Shown here: one piece after another, positions 7,307 to 17,225 of the stretch
How the letters are laid out: each line of letters opens with the position of its first letter
How positions within the stretch are numbered: position 1 is the first letter of the stretch
From: Psychromicrobium xiongbiense
GTDB lineage: Bacteria > Actinomycetota > Actinomycetes > Actinomycetales > Micrococcaceae
Assembly: GCF_030271165.1 (NCBI RefSeq)
Contig: NZ_JASSZH010000014.1
Coordinates: 62,001-126,000, forward strand
Reading direction: 5' to 3'
DNA: 64,000 nucleotides
Program-made: the position numbers and the translations under genes
Notes under the pieces: model-generated
The model's input: only the letters and a program-made list of their open reading frames with translations
What the model was told of the DNA's origin: nothing
Databases searched by the model: none

Positions 7307-9940
7307 ATGAGATCGACCGCAGTTCGACGAAGCATTGCGTTGATTGCAGCCACATTGATGGCAGCTGTCGGTGTGACTGCTTTGATACAGCCAACTCCCG
7401 CTCAGGCCTCGTTTCTTGCAAGCGGCACGAATGGGTATCTCGATACATTCACCATGGGAGCAGCGAACTGGAACCCCATGTCCGGGGTTTGGGCTGTCGG
7501 TGGTGGGGAGTATCAACAGTCTCAAATCAACCAAGGTGTGGCAGCGACGGCGCTAACGGGACGCCGGTTCGGGGACGCAACCTACAGCGTGGACCTCCGT
7601 GTCATGAACAACGACGGCAGCAACATGACCTGGGCAGGCATCCAGTTCAAGAAAATGGCCGATTCCAACTCACCCTTCGATGGTGGATTCACCGTCTATA
7701 TCCGCGCCAATGGGGACGTAGACCTCTATCGTGTGAACACCGTTCTCGCGACAGCACACACAGGTCTGGACATGACGCAGTATCACCGGCTGACAGTGCA
7801 GAATACCGGTGCGCAGATCCAGGTGTTCGTTGATTCGCAGACGTCGCCGATCATCTCAGCAAATGACTCTACGTTTGCTAGTGGCTCTTTCGGGTTAGCG
7901 TCATTCTCCTCGGCCTGGGCTTTCGACAACGTGACGATTTCGGCGAACCAGCTGCCATACACGATCGATGTCGGACGGAAGCAACTTCTCTACTCGGACA
8001 GTCGCCTTGACCAGACGATCGACAGCTCGTTCGTGACCACCAAAGGCAGCAACGGTCAAGTCAACACCACCCTCGTCAAGAACTCCGTCGAACTCGAACA
8101 CTACTCCGGTCCGGACGATGCCCCACTGGCCACAAAGACAGCAGACGCACCCAATCAGACCGACTGGCTCGACATGACGAACGTCGACACTGTGAACTAT
8201 CGCTTCTTCCACGTGTGGGTCCAGAACGTGTATCAGGTGAGTGCAACGGAACAACTCGCCTTCACCCACAACGAGGCGAACCACTACTACGAAGGCAGCG
8301 TTACACCGGACTTCTCGATCGGGCTCGCCTATTCCTCTAACAACGGGCAGAGCTGGAAGTTCTTGGGCACCATCGGCATGCCAGGAAATCCGAAACTCAA
8401 TATCGGTGGTGTGCCGTACGTCATGGTCAACGGAAACTTCTACGTTTACTTCAACGATGGAACCCAAGGCGAGTCGTCAGATCCACTTGCCTGGGTCAGG
8501 CATCCGTCCGTGATGTCTGCCCCCATCACCGACGTCATCGCTGCCGCCAAGCAGGGAACCGTCACCACCTGGAAGAAGTATGTGAACGGAACTTTCTCCA
8601 GCCCAGCCACCGGTCCCAACTGGATGGCGCCACCCGGGGACGCCATCCTGCCGAACGTTTTCGGAAGCCCCGACACCCACTCGGATGCTGTGTACAACAC
8701 GGCAATCAGCAAATATCTCATGACGATTCAGGATCAGTTGACAGGCCGGCTGGAACTCTGGTCCTCCTCCGACGGGCTCCGATGGGCTATGGAGACGGTG
8801 GTCGATCAAGCTCCGAGTGGGTACATGAACCCATATTCGGCGTTTGTCGATCCGAATGGCCCCTCGTCCGATATGAGTTCCACCGATGGCTCCTTCTGGC
8901 TGCAATTCGATGAGAAGGGGTGTCCAAACACAGGCGGTGACTACAACGTCGACAACATCTATCGATCGCAGATCACCATTAACACCAACCCGTCGGCGGC
9001 GTACAACGCTTCGGCTGGCTTCTCATCCACTCAGGGACAGAACCAGTGGTCCTACGAGCAGCAGAACCCGAATGGGTCCTTCAGCAATCTCACATGGGAC
9101 GACGCACAGCAAAGGTGGCAGGGCACGGACCCGAACACCATCGTCACATCCACCGGTCAGCACCCGGACGCGTCGAATGCAGTACGAACCTGGACTGCCC
9201 CAAAGGCAGGCACCATCCGCGTGACAGGAAGAGTTGCGAAAGCAGCAGATGCGACATCGGGCGACGGCGTAAACGTGGCTGTACTGAAGAACACCACCCA
9301 GGTGTGGCCAACCCAGGGCTGGCAGTATCTCGCGGCGAATAACACCGCCGGAGTCAGTCACGATTTCACGATGCAAGTTGCTGCGGGGGACCGCCTCCGG
9401 TTCGTCGTGAACGAGAATCAGACAGTCCAGTTCGACACCACGACCTGGTCACCGGTCATCACCTACGACAGTTACGCTGCGTCAAGCGGCTTCAGCTCCA
9501 CCCAGGGTGCGAACCAGTGGAGCTATGCATCTGTCGTGAGCGGCCAATTCCAACCCATGACATGGGACCCGACACAAGGACGCTGGCAAGGAATTGGTCA
9601 GTTCAACCTGATCGCAAGCACCTGGCAGCACCCAGACGCAGTACCGACTGCCCGCGTGTGGACAGCCCCCCGCGACGGCATCGTCGAAGTCACTACGCTC
9701 ATCGTTAAGCGAGATAGTGGGGGCGACGGTGTGCTTTACCAAATCACCCAGAACGGCACCGCAGCGCTTCCGGCGAGCGGCGTCTGGGCTCTCGGAGGAA
9801 CGGACACCGCAGGAATTCCGATCGATGGTTCATTCGCTGTCAAAGCTGGCGATCAACTTGCCTTCATTATTTCGAAAGGTGGGACGAACTACTATGACGC
9901 GACCACATGGGATCCGGTGCTCTCCTACGTCACACCCTAG
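7307..9940 (+). CDS. Secreted multidomain protein: LamG-like domain, beta-propeller, two C-terminal modules
   Basis: 877 residues with a Sec signal peptide (basic start, hydrophobic 10-27, PAQA near 34). Residues about 40-212 look like a concanavalin/LamG-type beta-sandwich. About 216-560 resemble a glycosidase-type beta-propeller, with repeated sheet blocks such as YSSNNGQSWKFLGTIG and LELWSSSDGLRWAMETV. Two related modules of roughly 150 residues follow (about 567-716 and 720-877), each starting SSTQG-x-NQWSY and containing QHPDA and AGD. The same module ends the secreted protein at 20467. The ATG has AAGGAGA upstream. The likely job is extracellular glycan binding and cleavage; catalytic residues were not identified. 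Confidence 0.75.
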   Translation: MRSTAVRRSIALIAATLMAAVGVTALIQPTPAQASFLASGTNGYLDTFTMGAANWNPMSGVWAVGGGEYQQSQINQGVAATALTGRRFGDATYSVDLRVMNNDGSNMTWAGIQFKKMADSNSPFDGGFTVYIRANGDVDLYRVNTVLATAHTGLDMTQYHRLTVQNTGAQIQVFVDSQTSPIISANDSTFASGSFGLASFSSAWAFDNVTISANQLPYTIDVGRKQLLYSDSRLDQTIDSSFVTTKGSNGQVNTTLVKNSVELEHYSGPDDAPLATKTADAPNQTDWLDMTNVDTVNYRFFHVWVQNVYQVSATEQLAFTHNEANHYYEGSVTPDFSIGLAYSSNNGQSWKFLGTIGMPGNPKLNIGGVPYVMVNGNFYVYFNDGTQGESSDPLAWVRHPSVMSAPITDVIAAAKQGTVTTWKKYVNGTFSSPATGPNWMAPPGDAILPNVFGSPDTHSDAVYNTAISKYLMTIQDQLTGRLELWSSSDGLRWAMETVVDQAPSGYMNPYSAFVDPNGPSSDMSSTDGSFWLQFDEKGCPNTGGDYNVDNIYRSQITINTNPSAAYNASAGFSSTQGQNQWSYEQQNPNGSFSNLTWDDAQQRWQGTDPNTIVTSTGQHPDASNAVRTWTAPKAGTIRVTGRVAKAADATSGDGVNVAVLKNTTQVWPTQGWQYLAANNTAGVSHDFTMQVAAGDRLRFVVNENQTVQFDTTTWSPVITYDSYAASSGFSSTQGANQWSYASVVSGQFQPMTWDPTQGRWQGIGQFNLIASTWQHPDAVPTARVWTAPRDGIVEVTTLIVKRDSGGDGVLYQITQNGTAALPASGVWALGGTDTAGIPIDGSFAVKAGDQLAFIISKGGTNYYDATTWDPVLSYVTP

Positions 9941-10008
9941 CCAGGTGGGCACCAAAGTTCCCGCTTCCTGCTGACAGCAGGACACCCCTCACGATCAAGG
10001 AACAACGG

Positions 10009-12654
10009 ATGACGGTACTCCCGGAAACCTCACCAAACCGCCCTACGGGGCTGAAGACCGAAGGCACAGCCGATCCATTCGGCATCGGAACAGTACGCCC
10101 TCGACTGTCCTGGCACTTCGAAAGGCCGCAATTGCCTACGTCGGTTGTCATCGAGGCCGCGACCTGTGCCGACAGACTCATCTCGGGGATTGCAGATCTC
10201 TGGTCTACTGAACTTTCCGGCGAGAGTGTTGGGTCAGCTCTCTGGGAGGGAGCGCCTCTGCATAGCCGAAGTTCCGTGGTCTGGCGGGTTGGCCTACGGC
10301 GCGAAAATACGGTCACGTGGTCCGAGCTTGCGCAATTCTCAGTCGGCCTCCTCGCCGCCGAGGAGTGGTCAGCGGAATGGCTCACACATTCATGGTGGAC
10401 GAACCCATCGCCCGATGCGGATCTACCCTGCCCGGTTCTCGGATTCGACTTCACTCTCGATGACCTCCCGACGAGTGCCACCTGGTATTCCTCAGGGGCC
10501 GGCGTCTATCAGGCAACGATCAACGCCATGGCTGCCGGGGACGGCGTGCTCGCCCCCGGTTATTCGACGACGTCTCAGAGGCTGCCTGCGCAGGCCCGGT
10601 CGGTTGGATCGCTATTGAAAGAAGGCCACAACTCCCTCCGAATATCTCTTGCCCCTGGAATCTCTTGGGTACGCGAGCCACACAGCCGCTATACGAAATT
10701 CACCACCGATGCTCTGCCCCCGCGGGTTCTCGGCCAACTCGAGCTGCAGTTCGAGGACGGACGCATGCGTACCATCGCGACCAACGAACTGTGGAGTGCG
10801 GCAATCGGGCGCGTGCTCTCGTCTCACTGGTATGGCGGTGAAGATCAAGACGCACGCAGGTCGGCGCTCACGGCCTCCATCGCAGAGGAACCTGATGAAT
10901 GGGAACAGGCGGTGAGCCTCGGACCTGCCTCACTACACCAGACCTGGTGGCACCTTCGACCGGAGTTGGCCGTCGTCGAGAGAAAGCCGGCAATTTCGGT
11001 GGTAAAGCAAGCGAATGGCGACGCCCTCGTCGATTTCGGAGTGAACATCGTTGGCTGGCCGGCCGTCTCGTTTTCCCAGATGGACGCTGGCCGGAGAATC
11101 GAGATGTGGCCTTCCGAGGTCGTCAATGATGAGGGCACTATCAACCAGCACAGCATAGGCTCACCCACATATGACAGCTACGTCACGACACATGGGGCAC
11201 AGACCTGGAGTCCGGAGACCGTCTATCACGGGTTCCGCTATCTCGATGTACGAGGGTTGGGTGACACAGAGGCATCGTTCGAAGCGCGGATCATCCGGGT
11301 CGACAACAAGCCAGCAGGATCGCTGACCACCGACGACTCCTTCCTCAATACGCTCCATGCCATTATCAGACGAGCGGTCGAAGGGAACATGTATTCGGTA
11401 TTCACGGACTGCCCCAACAGGGAGAAGCTCGGTTGGATAGAACAGCTCTACCTTTGCTTTGGTGCGATAGCAAGAAATTACGATGTAGAAGCCCATCTCC
11501 GGGATGAGCTACAACAGCTTCGTGACGCCCAGACCGAGGATGGCCTCGTGACGAGCATCTCTCCTGAATCTGCCGACTTCAATGGCATCCCCTTCAATGA
11601 CGATCCGACCGCTTTCCGAGATGATCCAAACTGGGGTGGCGCCATCGTGTTCCTGACCCTGGCTCACTACCGAGAATATGGGGATGAGCGAGTCCTTCAG
11701 GAGAATTGGCAACCGATCACGCGCTTCATCCAGCATCTCTTCTCGCGCTCGGCCGATGGGCTGTTGGACTTCGGCCTGGGCGATTGGATCGCAATCGATG
11801 CCTCGACTCCGCGGTCGATGGTCGCATCGTTCGGCTACATCCGACTCCTGGAGGACGCAGCGACGGTTGGCCAGTTAGTCGGCGATCACCAAGCAGCATC
11901 GGAGTTTCGGTCGCGTGCCGCATCCGCCCGCAAGGCGTTCGCGACCGCATTCCGCAACGACGACGGGCGTTGGGGTAGTGATAGCCAAGGCTCCTACTCA
12001 CTTGCGCTCGATCTCAACATCGTTCCGGAGGCCGAACGCGCGGCGGTGTTCGACCGACTCCTCGCCACCATCGAACGAGCGGGAACCCAGGTGACTGTTG
12101 GCGAAAACACCTGGCCGTCGATGATTCGCGTCCTGCATCACTATGGAAGAGACGACATCATCAATCGTCTCGTTCGAAACGAGGACGGCCCAGGTTACGG
12201 ATGGCAGATAAAACTCGGCGCAACAGCCCTGGCTGAGAGTTGGTATGGGGCCGCAGGAGTCGATTTCGACAATTCGCAGAACCACTTCATGCTGGGGATG
12301 ATCGATGATTGGATGCAAGAGAATATCGCTGGGCTCGCACAGGCACCTGACTCCACAGCCTGGCGAAGGGCGCACATTCGACCGACCGTCATAGACGGTG
12401 TCACGGAGGCGAGCGCCACCTACCATTCGGTGCGCGGCGAATTCTCCGTGAACTGGTCGAGCGCCCCGTCATTTCGTCTAAAGGTCTGCGTGCCAGCCGG
12501 AGCAACCGCGACTGTCGACGTACCTATTGACGGATCGCAGACACCACACATGGTCGGTTCGCCCCACACTGGCGAGCGCATCGATACGCTCGCCGGTGCA
12601 GCGCAGCGATTCGATGTCGGCTCGGGAGAGTGGGAGTTCACGACTGATGCTTGA
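10009..12654 (+). CDS. GH78 alpha-L-rhamnosidase, cytoplasmic
   Basis: 881 residues from the ATG at 10009 (CAAGGA upstream); no signal peptide. The N-terminus PTGLKTEG-x-ADPFGIGTVRPRLSW is typical of GH78. The catalytic (alpha/alpha)6 barrel carries the hallmark TDCPNREKLGW (Asp467 and Glu472, corresponding to the essential acids of characterised GH78 enzymes), DDPNWGGAIV and a late YGAAGVDFDNSQNHFMLG stretch. It hydrolyses terminal alpha-L-rhamnose from imported oligosaccharides. It sits in the same direction between the secreted propeller protein and the GH36-type gene, overlapping the latter by 8 bases. A rhamnosidase beside rhaM/rhaI supports a rhamnose-containing substrate. Confidence 0.9.
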   Translation: MTVLPETSPNRPTGLKTEGTADPFGIGTVRPRLSWHFERPQLPTSVVIEAATCADRLISGIADLWSTELSGESVGSALWEGAPLHSRSSVVWRVGLRRENTVTWSELAQFSVGLLAAEEWSAEWLTHSWWTNPSPDADLPCPVLGFDFTLDDLPTSATWYSSGAGVYQATINAMAAGDGVLAPGYSTTSQRLPAQARSVGSLLKEGHNSLRISLAPGISWVREPHSRYTKFTTDALPPRVLGQLELQFEDGRMRTIATNELWSAAIGRVLSSHWYGGEDQDARRSALTASIAEEPDEWEQAVSLGPASLHQTWWHLRPELAVVERKPAISVVKQANGDALVDFGVNIVGWPAVSFSQMDAGRRIEMWPSEVVNDEGTINQHSIGSPTYDSYVTTHGAQTWSPETVYHGFRYLDVRGLGDTEASFEARIIRVDNKPAGSLTTDDSFLNTLHAIIRRAVEGNMYSVFTDCPNREKLGWIEQLYLCFGAIARNYDVEAHLRDELQQLRDAQTEDGLVTSISPESADFNGIPFNDDPTAFRDDPNWGGAIVFLTLAHYREYGDERVLQENWQPITRFIQHLFSRSADGLLDFGLGDWIAIDASTPRSMVASFGYIRLLEDAATVGQLVGDHQAASEFRSRAASARKAFATAFRNDDGRWGSDSQGSYSLALDLNIVPEAERAAVFDRLLATIERAGTQVTVGENTWPSMIRVLHHYGRDDIINRLVRNEDGPGYGWQIKLGATALAESWYGAAGVDFDNSQNHFMLGMIDDWMQENIAGLAQAPDSTAWRRAHIRPTVIDGVTEASATYHSVRGEFSVNWSSAPSFRLKVCVPAGATATVDVPIDGSQTPHMVGSPHTGERIDTLAGAAQRFDVGSGEWEFTTDA

Positions 12655-14389
12655 AGAATTCGATGGGCCGAAATACACCATCACCATTCCACTCACCGAC
12701 GCGGCGGTGACCGTTCTGGCCAATTGCGAGCTCAAAATACGTGATGGGCTGGCGGGTGTTCAATGCATTGGCAGCGGGCAACCACAGGTAACAGTGCTGC
12801 TCTCTGTTCCGCTCGGCGACTCCGTGGCATATTGGCATCCGACTGGGCGTTGGGGCCGTCCGCTACCCCCCGATGGGTTCTTCCACACCTCCATCACCAG
12901 CCTGAATTCTTCCGTGCCGCTGGGCTGTGTTTATCAACACAGCGGTCGTTCCACTCTGGGCTTCGCGCTGGACCGCATGATCGACGAGACGAAGATCCAG
13001 TACGGGGTGTTGGAAGAGGAAGCGACCTTCCTCATCAGAATTGACTGGAACGGCTTTCGTCTAGGCGAGACCACAGATATCGCACTGGTGAACGGCCTGA
13101 CCATGGTCGAAACGCTCGACTACCTCAAGCAGTGGTGCATCTCAAAAATCACGATTCCGTTGCTTGCCGTCCCGGCCGCTGCCACCGAACCTGTGTATTC
13201 GACCTGGTATTCGTTTCACGCTGAGGTCAGTGAGGCGGCTGTGGCGGCTGAAGCCCGGCTCGCATCCTCATTGGGCTGCCGCACCCTTTTTCTCGACTTC
13301 GGATGGCAGGTCAATGCAGACGGCCGACGATTTGAGGGTTGCGGGGATTGGGTCCCGGATACTGAACGGTTTCCTGACCTGATGAAGTTCGTGGACGAGC
13401 TGCACGATCACGGCATGGCGACCGTTTGCTGGATCGGTCCGCTCCTCCTCGGCAGGAAGAGCAGCGTGTTCATGAAACTTTCACGGTTTGCTCCTCACTA
13501 CATTCCGGTCCTCGACGCATACATCCTGGACCCGAGATACGAGGAAGTGCGAAATTTCATTATCGAATCGTGTCTGAAGCTGATCGAAGACTTCCATCTC
13601 GACGGATTAAAGATTGATTTTCTCGATACCGCAATGGAATATGCAGGCACGAGCAGTGCCGGCGACATCCACGATGTCGGGGAGGCAACCCGTCTGTTGC
13701 TGTCCGATCTGATCGGGCAGCTGCGACTGCGAGGACGGGACGATGTGATGATCGAATTCCGCCAACCTTATGTGAGCCCGGCGATGGCGGCTTACGCCAA
13801 CATCGTTCGGGCCGGTGACTGCGCGGGCGATGCGGTCACTAATCGGACATCAATCATCGATGCCCGCTTCACGACGCCGCAGCCAGTGCATTCGGACATG
13901 ATGATGTGGGATCACTCTCTGGATGGCGCTGCAGTCGCCAGGCACCTGCACAGTTCCTTGTTTGGTACACCGCAAATCTCGGTTCTGCTACAGCGAGCTA
14001 CTGAGGAGCAGCTTGCAGCCGTACGAAGTTGGATTCGCCTGTGGAACACGCTCAAGCCCACGACGCTAGGCGGGGCACTCCTCCCATCCCTCGCCCACTC
14101 GAACTACCCCATCGTACGAGCGATGGATGCGAATCGAGCACGCTCCGTTGCCGTCATATACGAGCCGGGGTTCGTCGCGCCAGTCGACGATGTGAGCGAG
14201 ATGGTCGTCGTCAATGCAACCACCGAGGAAACAGTGGTCGTCGATATCCAAGGCTCGGGCAACTATGTCGCAACGGCCTACGACATCCACGGTGTCACCG
14301 CCGCCACGCACCGGGTATCCGCCGGGGTCAGCAGGTTGATGGTGCCACAGTCCGGCTGGCTGAGCCTTCGGCCAGCCGGCGACTCATGA
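12647..14389 (+). CDS. GH36-type (melibiase-like) glycosidase
   Basis: About 580 residues from the ATG at 12647, which overlaps the GH78 stop by 8 bases and has GGGAG about 10 bases upstream. Residues 184-330 form the recognisable barrel start: YSTWYSF, LFLDFGWQ, GDWVPDTERFPD, and DGLKIDFLD with Asp324 as predicted nucleophile. RAGDCAGD (Asp392 or Asp396) may hold the acid/base. No signal peptide, so it acts inside the cell on imported glycans. Known clan members are alpha-galactosidases, but alpha-N-acetylgalactosaminidases and others share the fold, so specificity is open. Confidence 0.8.
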   Translation: MLEEFDGPKYTITIPLTDAAVTVLANCELKIRDGLAGVQCIGSGQPQVTVLLSVPLGDSVAYWHPTGRWGRPLPPDGFFHTSITSLNSSVPLGCVYQHSGRSTLGFALDRMIDETKIQYGVLEEEATFLIRIDWNGFRLGETTDIALVNGLTMVETLDYLKQWCISKITIPLLAVPAAATEPVYSTWYSFHAEVSEAAVAAEARLASSLGCRTLFLDFGWQVNADGRRFEGCGDWVPDTERFPDLMKFVDELHDHGMATVCWIGPLLLGRKSSVFMKLSRFAPHYIPVLDAYILDPRYEEVRNFIIESCLKLIEDFHLDGLKIDFLDTAMEYAGTSSAGDIHDVGEATRLLLSDLIGQLRLRGRDDVMIEFRQPYVSPAMAAYANIVRAGDCAGDAVTNRTSIIDARFTTPQPVHSDMMMWDHSLDGAAVARHLHSSLFGTPQISVLLQRATEEQLAAVRSWIRLWNTLKPTTLGGALLPSLAHSNYPIVRAMDANRARSVAVIYEPGFVAPVDDVSEMVVVNATTEETVVVDIQGSGNYVATAYDIHGVTAATHRVSAGVSRLMVPQSGWLSLRPAGDS

Positions 14390-14408
14390 GAGGTTACGGA
14401 TCTCGAGC

Positions 14409-16088
14409 TCACACGGCCAGCGGCGGTGCGGAGAAGAGCGCCTGACGGGCGTAGTCGATGTAGCTTGAACGGTCGATCATGTCGGTGAGTGGAGACAAGG
14501 TCGTCATGGAGTTAAGGTCGATGACGCTACGGGACTTGGCATCCCAGCGCAGTGGCGATCCTGGCACGACGTCGAGCCTCGCACCTTGGGCACTTTCTGC
14601 ACCGAACATGATCGGGCCGCGCATGAGGCGTCGCGAGCATGGCAAGGTCGATTCGTTACGCGGAGCAGCCCAGCGAGGAGCGAGCCCGAACTCGTATTCC
14701 ACCGTGTCCCCCTGCCCGGGGATGAGGGTGCAGCGGATGAAGTCGTCGTGGTCGGGCGTGACATCAATGAGCTCTCCGCGGACCTTCACCGTTGCGCCAT
14801 CGGCCCACGCAGGGGCCCAGAAGGCGAGGGTGACCGCTTCGTCGGGCCCCGATTCGTAGGTGAGCGACATCCGGCCCTCCTGCGGATAGGCACTTTCGCA
14901 TCGCCAGACCTGCTGACCTGCCGTAGTATCAACGTCCAGCAGACCGGAAAAGAAAAATGGGAAAGCGAGTTCACCCTGGCGCAGGCGTGCGCTGAAGTCG
15001 TTCGCCGTGGCCAGCCCCTCCGCACCCCGCATGGTGCAGCACCACCAGGCCTCATCCAACGCGACAGTCAGGACAGCAGGGTGAGGATCAGTTGCGCCGA
15101 GCACCGTATCGCAACCGAACCCACCATTGAAGCGTTGAGCGTGCCCGAGCCCGTTGTAGTAGATTTCGTGGGCATCGGAGAGCCACAAGGCATCGTCCGT
15201 GAGTTCCCACAGTTGGCACGCGATCATGAAGGAGTCGACGACGGCGCACGGCTCCGTGTGAGTCGGCCGGCCGAACCAGTTCCAGTTGCCGCTATTCTCA
15301 CTCATGCCCACAGTCTTGTAGATTCCGAAACGTCTGATGGCCTCGAGGAGGAGATCCGGACGTCCCGTGTAGTGGTGCCAACGCAGAAGTGCGCGGACCC
15401 CGGTGAGCGTTGCATGGGTCTGCGCCTCGATGGCCAGGAGATCCACCTGCAGGAACCGCGCAATAACCTCCTCAACCAGTTCGTGGAGCGCGGGAAGATT
15501 GAGGAGGGTCGCGGCGTGGGCCAGGCCGTCGAGAAAGATGAAGTCACATCCGATGTCCGTGGAGACCCACCAAGAGCCTACGACCTCTGCAGCTTCGCCG
15601 ATCACACCACCCACAGCCCGATTGCGGGCGGCCGGATCGATCGGATATTCGGCATGTGCTCCAGCGGTAGGGAGCGCTAGTTCTCGAACGATGGTTTCGA
15701 TGCGAGCACGGATGGAAGGGTCTCCACCGTCTGCGTAGATCTCGCACAAGGCCCGGAGCAACCAACCGTGCCCGGCAAGTTGTTGTTCGTCATGGAGCGA
15801 AGGTTTTGCCAGTGCACCGAAGTATCCTGCGGAATTCGCGAACTCATCGAAGAGCGCGAGCGCGGTCGGTAGGTGGAGGGCGCTACGGCCGGTTGCCCGC
15901 TCGAGGAGCACCCAGGCCAGCAACCCGCGACCCTCAGTGTCCGCCGGCCATTCGTAGTCCCTGTCCTGGAAGAGGCCACGACGCTCGCTGTCAGCCGCCC
16001 GCGGTGCATACTGCTCCGATTCGAGTCGATCGAAATTTCGGTGGAGCCGGTGGCCAAGATCGCCGCCGGGGCTAAAGCGTACCTTCAT
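14409..16088 (-). CDS. GH127/DUF1680-superfamily glycosidase
   Basis: 559 residues from the ATG at 16088 (MKVRFSPGGDLGHRLHRNFD); an in-frame ATG at 16172 lacks a ribosome-binding site. The GH127 zinc/thiolate site is conserved: Glu279 and Cys281 in HTEPCAVVDSF and the Cys350-Cys351 pair in WWCCTMRGAEG, matching the Glu-x-Cys and Cys-Cys ligands of beta-L-arabinofuranosidase HypBA1, where one cysteine is the nucleophile. No signal peptide. It converges on the GH36-type gene with a 19-base gap and is divergent from the ABC importer. Activity on beta-L-arabinofuranose or another L-sugar is a family-based guess. Confidence 0.75.
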   Translation of the reverse strand: MKVRFSPGGDLGHRLHRNFDRLESEQYAPRAADSERRGLFQDRDYEWPADTEGRGLLAWVLLERATGRSALHLPTALALFDEFANSAGYFGALAKPSLHDEQQLAGHGWLLRALCEIYADGGDPSIRARIETIVRELALPTAGAHAEYPIDPAARNRAVGGVIGEAAEVVGSWWVSTDIGCDFIFLDGLAHAATLLNLPALHELVEEVIARFLQVDLLAIEAQTHATLTGVRALLRWHHYTGRPDLLLEAIRRFGIYKTVGMSENSGNWNWFGRPTHTEPCAVVDSFMIACQLWELTDDALWLSDAHEIYYNGLGHAQRFNGGFGCDTVLGATDPHPAVLTVALDEAWWCCTMRGAEGLATANDFSARLRQGELAFPFFFSGLLDVDTTAGQQVWRCESAYPQEGRMSLTYESGPDEAVTLAFWAPAWADGATVKVRGELIDVTPDHDDFIRCTLIPGQGDTVEYEFGLAPRWAAPRNESTLPCSRRLMRGPIMFGAESAQGARLDVVPGSPLRWDAKSRSVIDLNSMTTLSPLTDMIDRSSYIDYARQALFSAPPLAV

Positions 16089-16167
16089 AGTGGCGTTACC
16101 TGTCTCGTAGAGGGGAACCTGCGGGTCGCGGTGCAGTATCAAAATACACACCAACCTTTCGTCATAT

Positions 16168-16180
16168 TCCATTAATTGGA
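16168..16180. promoter_or_regulatory. Candidate IclR operator between GH127 gene and ABC importer
   Basis: TCCATTAATTGGA is nearly a perfect palindrome and one of the best copies of the 13-bp motif shared with 5406-5418. It lies in the divergent promoter region of the GH127 gene and the ABC transporter. Confidence 0.5.
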
Positions 16181-16216
16181 TCGATTTGACGACTATCTGA
16201 AATCATTGTAGCCTCT

Positions 16217-16232
16217 ACTGAGACGTTTCAAT
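16217..16232. promoter_or_regulatory. LacI-like box before ABC importer
   Basis: ACTGAGACGTTTCAAT contains TGAGACGTTTCA, 11 of 12 identical to TGAAACGTTTCA in the rha operator. It lies 70 bases before the permease start and 36 bases after the IclR-like box, suggesting dual control. Confidence 0.4.
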
Positions 16233-16301
16233 CGGGGTTCGGCTCCGACTTTCATCGTTCACCGCGCTCACAAAAATCACCCGGAGGCAAGGAGGCCGAC
16301 A

Positions 16302-17225
16302 GTGGCAGTACTACCGGCATCGGCCCTGGGTCGCACGCAAGCAGGTCGGGCTCCTCATCGAGCCGGGCTGAGAGTCCCCTGGTGGTTTCTTGTTCCGGGT
16401 CTTGCCGTCTACATTTTCGTGGTGATCTGGCCTACTTTGCAGGGAATGGGCTTTGCCTTCACCGACTGGAACGGCCTCTCATCTCACTTCTCCTTCGTCG
16501 GTTTCGAGAATTTCACCAAAGTGCTCGGCGACAAGGACGCTATTTCCGCGATCCAAAACACCCTCGTGCTCGCCTTTGTCGTCACGCTGTTCCAGACCCT
16601 CTTCGGTCTCCTCCTCGCACTCGGCCTCAATCAGCGACTCAAGACCCGCAACCTACTGCGCACCATCTTCTTCATGCCAGTCGTCCTCACTCCTCTGGTC
16701 GCCGGATACGTCTGGAGCTACCTGCTTGCTCCGCGGGGTGCCCTGAACTCTCTGCTCGACAGTGTTGGGCTTGGAGTTCTTTCCCACGACTGGCTGGGAG
16801 ATCCCTCGACAGCGCTAGGCGCCATCTGCGTCACCATCGTGTGGCAGTTCTCTGGGTACTCCATGGTCATATTCCTGGCCGGGCTGCAGGCGATCCCCGA
16901 TGAACTCATGGAGGCAGCGATCATCGACGGCGCTGGCCCCTTCCAGCGGTTCTGGCGAGTAACCTTCCCGCTTCTGAACGGATCGGTCGTCATCGTCCTG
17001 CTCCTGACCATGATCGGAAGCCTGAATCAGTTCGCACAGGTGTACGTCATGACGAAGGGTGGCCCGTTCCATGCAACGGAGACGATCTCCACGCTGATCC
17101 TGAAGAAGGGTTTCCAGGCGGGCGACTATCCCTATGGCACCGCCCTGGGAGTGATCATGGCAATCATCGTTGGCGCCTTCGCCATCCTCCAATATCGACT
17201 GACCACACGGCGGGTGACCGAATGA
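16302..17225 (+). CDS. ABC sugar importer permease, MalF type
   Basis: 307 residues with six predicted membrane spans and the cytoplasmic EAA loop EAAIIDGAGPFQRFWRVTFP that contacts the ATPase. GTG start with AAGGAGG at 16288-16294. It belongs to the CUT1 family, which imports oligosaccharides and polyols. The downstream permease overlaps by 4 bases and a binding lipoprotein follows. No ATP-binding subunit is encoded nearby; CUT1 systems often share an MsiK-type ATPase encoded elsewhere. Confidence 0.92.
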   Translation: MAVLPASALGRTQAGRAPHRAGLRVPWWFLVPGLAVYIFVVIWPTLQGMGFAFTDWNGLSSHFSFVGFENFTKVLGDKDAISAIQNTLVLAFVVTLFQTLFGLLLALGLNQRLKTRNLLRTIFFMPVVLTPLVAGYVWSYLLAPRGALNSLLDSVGLGVLSHDWLGDPSTALGAICVTIVWQFSGYSMVIFLAGLQAIPDELMEAAIIDGAGPFQRFWRVTFPLLNGSVVIVLLLTMIGSLNQFAQVYVMTKGGPFHATETISTLILKKGFQAGDYPYGTALGVIMAIIVGAFAILQYRLTTRRVTE

